A stretch of 40,037 bases of DNA, taken from contig VHCW01000038.1 in assembly GCA_016871575.1 (NCBI GenBank), positions 1 to 40,037 of the forward strand, read 5' to 3'. Source of the DNA: Verrucomicrobiota bacterium. GTDB lineage: Bacteria > Verrucomicrobiota > Verrucomicrobiia > Palsa-1439. Positions 16,755-24,388 of the stretch are shown in pieces (the first letter of the stretch is position 1; the number at the start of each line of letters is the position of its first letter). The notes under the pieces were generated by a model. That model had not been told where the DNA came from and did not search any database. It saw nothing but the letters and a program-made list of their open reading frames with translations. The translations under genes were made by a program, and so were the position numbers.

Positions 16755-16782
16755 TTTTCATTTCGGCGGCGGCAAATATAAT
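16755..16782 (+). promoter_or_regulatory. rdgB promoter with a perfect TATAAT inside a hairpin loop
   Basis: TTTTCA (16755-16760, 4/6) lies 16 nt before a perfect TATAAT (16777-16782). The -10 box sits in the 10-nt loop between GGCGGCGG (16765-16772) and CCGCCGCC (16783-16790), a perfect 8-bp GC-only stem abutting the ATG at 16791. The -10 box ends 8 nt before that ATG, so the mRNA is predicted to be leaderless. Confidence 0.5.
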
Positions 16783-16790
16783 CCGCCGCC

Positions 16791-17396
16791 ATGCAATTAC
16801 TGATCGCCACCCGCAACCGTGACAAGCTCAAGGAGATCGCCGCCATCCTCGCCGATCTCGATCTCGAAGTCGTTTCCCTTGCCGACCGCAAAGGGCTGAA
16901 GGAGGTCGTCGAGGACGCGCCCACGGTGCGCGACAACGCCATCAAGAAAGCCGTCGAAACCGCGAAGGCGGCGAAGATGTTGACGCTGGCCGACGACACC
17001 GGCCTTGAAGTGGACGCGCTCAACGGCGAACCCGGCGTCCGCAGCGCCCGCTACGCCAGCGAGAAGGCCAGCTACCACGAGAACAACAAGAAACTCCTGG
17101 CTGCCTTGCGCGGGGTGCAACTGGAAAAGCGGACAGCCGCTTTTCGTTGTGTCGTGGCGATTGCCGATGAGAACGGCCTGGTGGACGCCGTTGAGGGAAT
17201 TTGCAACGGCCTCATCATCGAGGACGAACGCGGCGGCGGCGGGTTCGGCTACGATCCGCTCTTCATTCCCGACGGGCAAGTGAAGACCTTCGGCGAATTG
17301 TCGCCCGATGTGAAAAACCGCATCAGCCACCGCGCCAAGGCGCTCCAGAAAGCCTGGGCCGTCCTCTCCCGCCACGTCCGCGAACACGGCGGATGA
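16791..17396 (+). CDS. rdgB: Inosine/xanthosine triphosphate pyrophosphatase (RdgB/HAM1)
   Basis: Hydrolyses non-canonical purine triphosphates (dITP, XTP) so they are not built into DNA or RNA. The 201-residue length is typical. The N-terminal nucleotide-binding motif is TRNRDKLKEI (7-16), the metal-binding block is LADDTGLEVDAL (65-76), and GEPGVRSARYA, FGYDPLFIPDG and SHRAKAL complete the family pattern. No Shine-Dalgarno can exist because a hairpin and TATAAT run right up to the ATG; see the promoter entry. It diverges from the MFS transporter gene with 54 bp between the starts. Confidence 0.95.
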   Translation: MQLLIATRNRDKLKEIAAILADLDLEVVSLADRKGLKEVVEDAPTVRDNAIKKAVETAKAAKMLTLADDTGLEVDALNGEPGVRSARYASEKASYHENNKKLLAALRGVQLEKRTAAFRCVVAIADENGLVDAVEGICNGLIIEDERGGGGFGYDPLFIPDGQVKTFGELSPDVKNRISHRAKALQKAWAVLSRHVREHGG

Positions 17397-17458
17397 GCGG
17401 CCATCGGCTAATCGTCGTAAAGATTCTGGCGCTGCGGTCAAAGCATATTCAAAGGATA

Positions 17459-17568
17459 GTTCGTAGTGAGCCACGCAGCGAAGCGGAGTGGCGTTGTAGA
17501 GATCGGCCCGTCCAAACGGTCCGCACTCCGCCCCGAAACGACACGGGGCTGCGTGCGTTACTACAAAC
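17459..17568. repeat. About 110-bp hairpin repeat with 21-bp imperfect terminal inverted repeats
   Basis: Left end 17459-17479 and right end 17548-17568 are inverted repeats matching at 17 of 21 positions, including a perfect CACGCAGC/GCTGCGTG core. Inside, GCGGAGTG (17483-17490) pairs with CACTCCGC (17524-17531), and CCGT/ACGG closes an apical loop. The element fills most of the 207-bp gap between rdgB and the convergent serine hydrolase. It looks like a REP- or MITE-type element. No second copy was found in this window. Confidence 0.6.
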
Positions 17569-17603
17569 ACACCCTTCCCTTCAAGTTTGACGGAGCACTC
17601 GAT

Positions 17604-19259
17604 CTACGGTTTTGTCGCGGCGGCGATGGTTTGGAGGAAACGCGCTGACCACTCGCCGCTGCGCAAGGCGCTTTGCTTGCGAACCTGCGTGATGACGAGT
17701 TGCTGGTCGAGATCCACCACGAACATGCAACCGGAAAAGGAACCGTGCCCGAGTGTGCGCGGACTGAACAACAGATCTTCGGGTCGCTTGGCGCCTCGTT
17801 TCGCGCCCGGCTTGAGGTGATGGACCCAATGGATGCCGATTCCTTCGTCCTCGGTGTACCCGCGGTCCGCGACGCGCACTGGTTCCGGCATCAGTTTCTC
17901 GAACGTCTCCGGCGCAATGAACTCCCACTCAGCATAACTGCCTCGATTGGCGACCCATTGCGCCAGGACGCCGAGTTCCATCGCGGTAAACTCGCCGTCG
18001 GAGCTGGCGTTGCCAATCGGCACGTCGCCGAAACCGAGCGGTTGAAAGAGATATTCATCGTAAAGCCGGACGGCGCTCTTGCCCGCAAGAATTTCCATGG
18101 CCTTGATGGCGAGTTCGAATCCCGCGCCGCTGTAGGCGTACTTGGCGCCCGGCTCGTTCACGTCAATCGCGTTGAGGATGACGTTCTCGAAGTGCGGATT
18201 GCGCATCCCGCCGAAATCGCCGTGACCGCCCAGGCCGCTGGTGTGGTTGAAACACTGGCGGAACGTGGGCACGCGCGGATTGTTCTTCGGATAATCGGGG
18301 AACACGACTGACAACGAATCGTCCAAGCCAACCAATCCTTGATCCAGAAACCGGCTGAACAGGATGCCGGTGATCGTCTTCGTAATGGAGGCGACCCAGC
18401 AACGATAATCGCGCGTGACGGGCTTGCCAGCCGCGTCCTCGCCGAACGCTTCGTGGGAAACGATGACGCCGTTCCGCGCAACCAATATCACGAACGGTTC
18501 ACCGGTGTCTTTCGCCCACTCACGGCAGACGCCGTCAATCTTCGCCTTGGCATCGTCGCTCATGCCCGCCTCGCGCAGCGAGCCGCTGCGGAGAGCCGCG
18601 GCCGGCGGATCGCGGCGGCGCGGCGGTTGCAGCGGACGAATCTGTTTCTCCAATCCCTGCATTTTGAGTTTCAACGCCAAGTGATAATCGTCGTTCATCA
18701 CCGCGCACGACTCGATAAACCGCGCTGGGCGTCCCAGCGGTTTGGCCTCCGTCAGCCCGGCGATCAGGATGGCGCCCTTCTCACTCTCCAAAACCGCGCG
18801 CTGCATGACATCTGTTGCCATTCGTATGAGTTCGGCTTGATGCTCTCGCACGACCGGTGGTGCGTTCGTGCCGGGAAAATGCGGCAAGGACGCCGTGAGG
18901 TCCGGAACATAGCCGCCCATGAAATTGTTCGGCAGTCCGTAGAAGGTCAACGCCCGGCGAAACGGCGTCCCGTTGGGCGCAGCCCCTTCGATCCACGCCA
19001 GCCAACGTCCGGGTTGATTGGGCGCAGCGTTTTCCTTCAAGTTGGCGTCAAACCAGCGGACACGGAGTTCGCCATTGAAGCCAAGCCTTCGGACTTCATC
19101 GGCGTCGCGCCAAATGATTCGCGGCGTCTCCCCCGGCTTGAAGATCCAACCACCCGGCTTGGCGGCGATCAATTCTTGCGCCTGGAATTGCTGCCGTTCG
19201 GACGCTTGCGCGACGAAGGAACAGACTGCCAAAAACACGATTGCGTATTGACGGAACAT
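17604..19259 (-). CDS. Exported beta-lactamase-family serine hydrolase with an extra N-terminal domain
   Basis: A 551-residue secreted protein. The signal peptide is about 1-19. Residues 20-230 form a beta-rich domain I do not recognise. Residues about 235-551 are a class C beta-lactamase/esterase fold: S291-I-T-K294 as nucleophile and base, YAYSGAG with Tyr376 where AmpC enzymes have YxN, and a late GHGSFSG (HxG) motif. Such proteins include esterases, D-amino-acid peptidases and transesterases, so the substrate is open. ATG at 19259 was chosen because GAGGTGA sits just before it; a GTG at 19268 overlaps that Shine-Dalgarno and is less likely. It is the last gene of operon A. Confidence 0.85.
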   Translation of the reverse strand: MFRQYAIVFLAVCSFVAQASERQQFQAQELIAAKPGGWIFKPGETPRIIWRDADEVRRLGFNGELRVRWFDANLKENAAPNQPGRWLAWIEGAAPNGTPFRRALTFYGLPNNFMGGYVPDLTASLPHFPGTNAPPVVREHQAELIRMATDVMQRAVLESEKGAILIAGLTEAKPLGRPARFIESCAVMNDDYHLALKLKMQGLEKQIRPLQPPRRRDPPAAALRSGSLREAGMSDDAKAKIDGVCREWAKDTGEPFVILVARNGVIVSHEAFGEDAAGKPVTRDYRCWVASITKTITGILFSRFLDQGLVGLDDSLSVVFPDYPKNNPRVPTFRQCFNHTSGLGGHGDFGGMRNPHFENVILNAIDVNEPGAKYAYSGAGFELAIKAMEILAGKSAVRLYDEYLFQPLGFGDVPIGNASSDGEFTAMELGVLAQWVANRGSYAEWEFIAPETFEKLMPEPVRVADRGYTEDEGIGIHWVHHLKPGAKRGAKRPEDLLFSPRTLGHGSFSGCMFVVDLDQQLVITQVRKQSALRSGEWSARFLQTIAAATKP

Positions 19260-19277
19260 TGAAATCACCTCGTTGTG

Positions 19278-21047
19278 TTAGAAACTGAATTCCACCGATT
19301 CGCCTTGCGGCAGGTCGCGCGTCACCCGCCGAATGGTGCCGTCCGGTTCGCGCACGATCAATGTGGCGTCCTTGACCGGTTGTCCGACCGACAGTTTCAG
19401 GCGAAGTCTGGCGCCGTCGGGCGTCGCGCCCGCAAGACGCACGTCACGACGTGCCATTTCCCAACGCCACACCTCGGCGTGTGTCCACCATTCCATGCCA
19501 CGGTTGCGGCCTTCCTTGATCAACGTCTGGAAAGCGTCGGCCATGCCGGGTTTTCCAATGTGCGCCGGGTGAAAGAGGAAATGCGCCACGCCGCCGTACG
19601 CAACGGCCTGATCCAGCAACGTGGGAGCGTGTTTCGCCGGCAAATGGATGTTGAGGTCTTGCGTGATCAGTGGGATTTCGTAAACGTCCAGAAAGCGCGG
19701 CGGCGTCACTTCATCGTCCAGCGGACGCCACGGCTGGCAGGTGCCACGCGGGAATCCGCAACCGCCGCGCTTGCTCGGCCCCATCGTGCCGTCGGCCTTC
19801 AACCCGGCCTTTTCGCACCAGCGGAAGAAATCCAGACGCCCTTCCCAACGCGTGTAATGGTTCTTGTTCGAGATAAGATCCTTGACTCCGCTATTTTCGG
19901 ATAAGCCGCGAAGTTGTTTAATGAATTGCTCGAATCCCCACTGATGATCCGCGCTGCTCTTCATCGCGTCGTAATGCAATGCGACCTCGCAGTCCGCAGC
20001 GCGCACCGCATCGTAGAGCGAACGCGGGTACGCGCACGGGAACATGATGCACCACGTTGTCCGGACACGGGCCTTTTTCACTTGTTCCAACAACGCCAAG
20101 CCTTGCTCCGGTTTGTTGCCGTCGCTGTCGTGACTGATGCATCCCACGGCGGGCAACGCGCGCGGCCACGGCGCAATCTGCGCGAGCGGTTGGTCCACGG
20201 CCTGTGCGGCGTGTTGGATCGCGCGCACGATGATCAACCGCAACTCATCCGCCACGGGGTACAGAAAGATCGGCGCCTCGCCCTTGCCCGGCGTTACGCG
20301 ATCAAAATCGCAGTCGAGCACCTGACCGTCATCGGTCTTCAACGCGCCGTCATTGATCGGCATCGTTCCGTCGAACGCCGGCGTGCCATCGCGCAGCACG
20401 GCGATCCCCTGCTGGATATGAACGATGCTGTTGAGCAGGTCGGGCGCAATCAACAGCGCCATCCCGCGGCCAACGCGTCGTTCCACCAACACCGGCAGTT
20501 TCCTGGATCGTTTGTGACGGTCTTGGACATTTCCGAAGGCCTGGCCATCTGTTGCGCGCACGGCAAGGCCGCCGAAGAAATGCAACGAGCTTTTCAGCCC
20601 GGCGAACACCGGGTGCCGCGCCTGCCGCACATCGAGATAACCTTCGCCGAGTTGCTGCACGCCGCTGGAACCGAATCCCCGTTCGATGCCGGTTGGCACT
20701 GATTCCACGCCGAACAACTCCGGCATTCCGTGCAACCCGCCCAGCGAAACCAGCGCGCCGCCGTTTTCCACGAAGGCAGCCAGTTTCTTGCGCTGGCCGC
20801 TGTTGAGTTTATGTTCGCCGGCGAGCACCAACACCCGCGAGCGGCCTGTTTCACCAGTCGGTTGTTGTTCGTAGAAGAAACCGGCGCGTTGGAGCACCTC
20901 GACCAAGTAGCCGTTGGATGGTGGCGACGGTGGAACTGAAATCTTCACCGCAGGAAAAAGCGACGAATCATGAAGATTGCCCGGTTCCGTCTGTGCAGCC
21001 GCAACGCAGATCCAGCACAACGTCAGGATGAGGGCACATCGTTTCAT
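19278..21047 (-). CDS. Exported polysaccharide-deacetylase-like protein with N-terminal GATase-like domain
   Basis: A protein of about 589 residues with a signal peptide. The N-terminal part (about 45-230) has VLVLAGEHKLNSGQRKKL and FVENGGALVSLGG, like the DUF4350/ThuA-type class I amidotransferase-like fold. The central part (about 290-510) has deacetylase-like motifs: SHDSDGN in place of TxDDG and ALHYDAM in place of HSxxH, then PHFLFHPAHIG-like sequence (AHFLFHPAHIG). A short beta domain ends it. It may act on an amidated or acetylated sugar, but this is inferred from fold only. ATG at 21047 is taken as start. A GTG at 21056 would form a GTGA overlap with the sulfatase stop and add three residues. 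It lies 18 bp before the serine hydrolase gene. Confidence 0.7.
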   Translation of the reverse strand: MKRCALILTLCWICVAAAQTEPGNLHDSSLFPAVKISVPPSPPSNGYLVEVLQRAGFFYEQQPTGETGRSRVLVLAGEHKLNSGQRKKLAAFVENGGALVSLGGLHGMPELFGVESVPTGIERGFGSSGVQQLGEGYLDVRQARHPVFAGLKSSLHFFGGLAVRATDGQAFGNVQDRHKRSRKLPVLVERRVGRGMALLIAPDLLNSIVHIQQGIAVLRDGTPAFDGTMPINDGALKTDDGQVLDCDFDRVTPGKGEAPIFLYPVADELRLIIVRAIQHAAQAVDQPLAQIAPWPRALPAVGCISHDSDGNKPEQGLALLEQVKKARVRTTWCIMFPCAYPRSLYDAVRAADCEVALHYDAMKSSADHQWGFEQFIKQLRGLSENSGVKDLISNKNHYTRWEGRLDFFRWCEKAGLKADGTMGPSKRGGCGFPRGTCQPWRPLDDEVTPPRFLDVYEIPLITQDLNIHLPAKHAPTLLDQAVAYGGVAHFLFHPAHIGKPGMADAFQTLIKEGRNRGMEWWTHAEVWRWEMARRDVRLAGATPDGARLRLKLSVGQPVKDATLIVREPDGTIRRVTRDLPQGESVEFSF

Positions 21048-21052
21048 GGCAA

Positions 21053-22813
21053 TCACCGTCTTTTCTTTTTCCCGGTCGGCTCAGGAGATGTCGCGGAAGG
21101 GCCGAGATACCGCACGTCCAGATCGCCTTCGAGATTCTTGTTGGCGGGCGTTGGCGGAAGATGTTCATCCGGGGCGAAGACAACATCGAGTGTGCCCTGC
21201 GCAGCGGCCAGCGTGAATACCGCCCGATTTTCCCCAGCGGCCACCGGCTGGCTGAGGGCGCGACCTTGCCAACTGACCACGATCCGGCCGGGGCCGGTCG
21301 CCTCCTTGCGCCGGAGCGCGATTTCATAGCGCCCGGAACGTTCGATGTTGACCACCCAACCATGCGGCTGGCTGAACTTCCACGTGGCATCCTGATAGCG
21401 GCACAACCGGACCGGATTTTCCGCGTCGTTGCCGGCGTGGATGATTCCCGGCGTGAACCGTCGCGAACGCCACACATCAGCAAACCACGCTTCGTATTCG
21501 CCGCGCAATTTCCTGACAATGTTCGGATGCTGCCCGGCCAGATCGCGTTGTTCGCCGGAATCGGTCTCCATATCGTACAGTTCCACCACGGGTTGCGACG
21601 GCGACGGCTCGAAATCCTCCCGGTTGAACGTGCCGGGAGACATGACCAGTTTGTATCGTTGCTGAATGGCGGCAGCATTTTGGAACAGCTTGGGAGTCAG
21701 TCCCCGGTGACATTGGATGAACAATGTCCGCTCAGGCCAAGCCGCAGGTTCAACATCCCCGCGCAGCAACGGCAGCAGACTCGTGCCGTCAATCGTGATG
21801 CCCGCCGGCAACCGCACGCCGGTGGCGTCGAGCAGCGTCGGCAACACGTCAATGTGCGCCGCGATCCGGTCAATCGAGCGGCCGCCCCGGAGTTGCGACG
21901 GCCATTGCGCGAAACACGGCACGCGGACGCCCCCTTCATAGACTGCCGCTTTGCGGTCGCGCAGACCGGCGTTGAACCGGTTCTGTTGCGCGCCGTTGTC
22001 GGTCAAAAACATAAACAGTGTGTTGTCGCGCAGTTTCAGTTCATCGAGGCGCTTCAACAACCGGGCGATGTTGTCGTCGAGATTTTTCAACATCGCGTAA
22101 ATCCGCGCCGTCGTGTCGTCGAGACCCAGCCGGCGGAAAGGCTCCACCCACGCATCGGGCACTTCCAACGGCGTATGCGGAACGTTGGTCGGCAGATAAA
22201 TGAAGAACGGGCGTTTGCGGTCAGCACCGGCAAACTCCAGCGCGGCATCGAAGAAAACGTCGGTGCAATAGCCGCGTGTCTGGACGTGCTTGCCGTTCTT
22301 CCACAGGCGCGGGTCGGAATAACTGTTGTCCTCATCGGGCGGCTGACCGATTCCGCCGGAGGTGTGAATGAGCGTTTCGTCGAACCCTTGGTCCTGTGGG
22401 CGCATGGGATAGTTTTCGCCCAGATGCCATTTGCCGAAGATGCCGGTGCGATACCCGCCCCCGCGAAGCAACTCGGCAACGGTTACTTCGTCACCGTGCA
22501 TTTTCGCGCCGCCGCGCGAGGTGTGGATGATGCCAGTGCGATACGGATAACGACCGGTCAACAACGCCGCGCGGGTGGGCGCGCAGACCGGGCTGACGTA
22601 GAACCGCGTCAGTTGAATGCCTTCGCGCGCGAACCGGTCGAGGACCGGCGTCTGGATTTTGTCATTCCCGTGAATCCCAACATCGCCGATCCCTTGGTCA
22701 TCAGTGAGAATCAGGACAATGTTCGGCTTGGATGATTTCGATGCCCCCATGAGACGCGGTGCGACGGCAAAGACCGTCAGTAGGCCGATGAAGATTGCGA
22801 TGATGCGATTCAT
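21053..22813 (-). CDS. Exported sulfatase (S1, formylglycine type) with C-terminal beta domain
   Basis: A 586-residue secreted arylsulfatase-family enzyme. The signal peptide is about 1-24. Metal-binding Asp residues are in ILTDDQG (35-41). The formylglycine site is C77 in CAPTRAALLTGR, with the CxPxR pattern that needs a maturing enzyme not seen in this window. GKWHLG and a later TDNGAQ are also typical. After about residue 440 a separate region (IHAGNDAENPVRLCR and beyond) looks like a beta-sandwich or carbohydrate-binding module. ATG at 22813 overlaps the PhoD stop as ATGA, so sulfatase translation is coupled to PhoD. The substrate is presumably a sulfated glycan. Confidence 0.92.
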   Translation of the reverse strand: MNRIIAIFIGLLTVFAVAPRLMGASKSSKPNIVLILTDDQGIGDVGIHGNDKIQTPVLDRFAREGIQLTRFYVSPVCAPTRAALLTGRYPYRTGIIHTSRGGAKMHGDEVTVAELLRGGGYRTGIFGKWHLGENYPMRPQDQGFDETLIHTSGGIGQPPDEDNSYSDPRLWKNGKHVQTRGYCTDVFFDAALEFAGADRKRPFFIYLPTNVPHTPLEVPDAWVEPFRRLGLDDTTARIYAMLKNLDDNIARLLKRLDELKLRDNTLFMFLTDNGAQQNRFNAGLRDRKAAVYEGGVRVPCFAQWPSQLRGGRSIDRIAAHIDVLPTLLDATGVRLPAGITIDGTSLLPLLRGDVEPAAWPERTLFIQCHRGLTPKLFQNAAAIQQRYKLVMSPGTFNREDFEPSPSQPVVELYDMETDSGEQRDLAGQHPNIVRKLRGEYEAWFADVWRSRRFTPGIIHAGNDAENPVRLCRYQDATWKFSQPHGWVVNIERSGRYEIALRRKEATGPGRIVVSWQGRALSQPVAAGENRAVFTLAAAQGTLDVVFAPDEHLPPTPANKNLEGDLDVRYLGPSATSPEPTGKKKRR

Positions 22814-24297
22814 TTTGCGGGGAAAACCTCATCATGCATCACGGTGCCGAAGACATCGTGATGACGAAAGCGAATGGACGGAGCACCGGCGCGACGACTC
22901 ACTTCGACGCTGAGAAATCCGCCTTTGACACGGAGAAACCGGTGTTCGGGGCGCTTGTCGTCCGGCGGCCAGCCGCCGGCGTGAACATCGGAACCGGGAC
23001 CGCACCCAAATTCCCAGAGATCAGTGCCCGGCCGGTGCGTCACGTATTGCCAGTGGCGGTCGCCATTGGTGATAAACATCTTGTGCCGATTGATGAACGC
23101 GCGCAGTTCATCACCCTCGAACCGGAAGTTGTCGTTGGCGTGGTTGTCGCGTTTATTCTTGCGGTCGGGACCCAGAAGCGGATTGGGGCTGATGAGCACC
23201 TTGAACGTCGCATCGGACCGAGCGACCGAGTCAAAGAACCACTGTTTTTGTTCCTTGCCCCAAATCGTTTTCTCCGGGCCATCGGGCATCGTGTTGGGGC
23301 TGCGATAGTTTCGCGTTTCGACGATCCAGATTTGCAGGTCTTTGCCCCAGCGGATGGTCTTGTACGGCTTGTCGTTGCTGGGGAATTGTTCCTTGTCGAA
23401 AATCTCCGCGCCACGCTCGAACGTCACGGCGCCGTAGGTCTGGCCCGGCCAACAGTCGTCCTTGAGCGTGTCGTGGTCGTCCTTCATGAAATAGGTCGTG
23501 ACGTTGGCGAGGAAACTGCGCTGGTACGGCAGCGCGAACAGCCGGTTCCACTTGAAACGCATCAGCTCTTCGGTCCAGGCGTACGGATGCGGTTTGTCGT
23601 AGTACTCCACGTCGCCGGTGTGAACGAAGAAATCCGGCTTCATCTTCAGCATGGTGTCGTAGATTTCGTGTCCGTTGGCCCCGGCATCGCGCAACGGATA
23701 CTCGTGGCAGGTGACAACCACGAATCGGATGTCACGCACGGCATCTGCGGCCGGCGCGGTATTGAAGCGCCCTTTGACACAGTCGCTGGGTTGCGCACCG
23801 GCGTTCGGGCGCGCTTCCACCACAGCCTCGTAGTCCGTGCCGGCGCGCAGGTTTTTCAGCTTCCATTGTGCGGTGAAGTCTTTCGACGCGCTGACTGGTG
23901 TCCAGCCGGTCTGGATTTTCTTTTTCTCCTCTCCCTTGGGGTAATATGTCAGGCGCGCTTCGCCCTCCATGCCCGGACAAGCGCCTTCCATGTCTTCCAG
24001 CCTGAACCCCGCGGGAATCTGGTCAGGGATCAGTTGCGTTGTTGTTTTTCCCTGCATGAACTGTTTGTTCACTTTTTCGCCGGGATCAACGAACTGTTTC
24101 CCGTTCCGGTTCATCTCCATCGTCTTCGTCAACCGTGTCCAGAGCACGACGCTGTGTTGGTCAACCCATCCGTTGTGAAAACCGTTTCCCAAAAACGGTC
24201 CGCGCCGGGCATCACCGGCGTCGGCGGCAGTTAAACAGAAAACTGCTGACAGGACAAACCACGCAAGCGCTGATTTCAAGGTGATCATGCTTTTCAT
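22810..24297 (-). CDS. Exported PhoD-like phosphatase/phosphodiesterase
   Basis: A 495-residue secreted metallophosphoesterase. The signal peptide spans about 1-26. An Fn3-like N-terminal domain (WVDQHSVVLWTRLT, with the LKNLRAGTDYEAVVEA strand region) precedes the PhoD catalytic domain. Metal-site motifs are VVTCHEYP, HTGDVEYYD with the D-x-x-Tyr pair of iron-binding PhoD enzymes, MKDDHDTLKDD, and NGDRHWQYV. Known PhoD enzymes cleave phosphomono- and diesters, including teichoic acids. The start was set at ATG 24297; ATG at 24288 and a longer frame to 24339 are alternatives, but 24297 best precedes the signal peptide. It is the first gene of operon A, and its stop overlaps the sulfatase start. 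Confidence 0.9.
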   Translation of the reverse strand: MKSMITLKSALAWFVLSAVFCLTAADAGDARRGPFLGNGFHNGWVDQHSVVLWTRLTKTMEMNRNGKQFVDPGEKVNKQFMQGKTTTQLIPDQIPAGFRLEDMEGACPGMEGEARLTYYPKGEEKKKIQTGWTPVSASKDFTAQWKLKNLRAGTDYEAVVEARPNAGAQPSDCVKGRFNTAPAADAVRDIRFVVVTCHEYPLRDAGANGHEIYDTMLKMKPDFFVHTGDVEYYDKPHPYAWTEELMRFKWNRLFALPYQRSFLANVTTYFMKDDHDTLKDDCWPGQTYGAVTFERGAEIFDKEQFPSNDKPYKTIRWGKDLQIWIVETRNYRSPNTMPDGPEKTIWGKEQKQWFFDSVARSDATFKVLISPNPLLGPDRKNKRDNHANDNFRFEGDELRAFINRHKMFITNGDRHWQYVTHRPGTDLWEFGCGPGSDVHAGGWPPDDKRPEHRFLRVKGGFLSVEVSRRAGAPSIRFRHHDVFGTVMHDEVFPAK

Positions 24298-24388
24298 TGT
24301 AAACTGACACAGCCGGCGAACAAGGGCGAAGTTACTCATGCTTGCTTTTCGCGGCGCGCAGCGTACAAAGCCTCAAGGAACCCTTATC

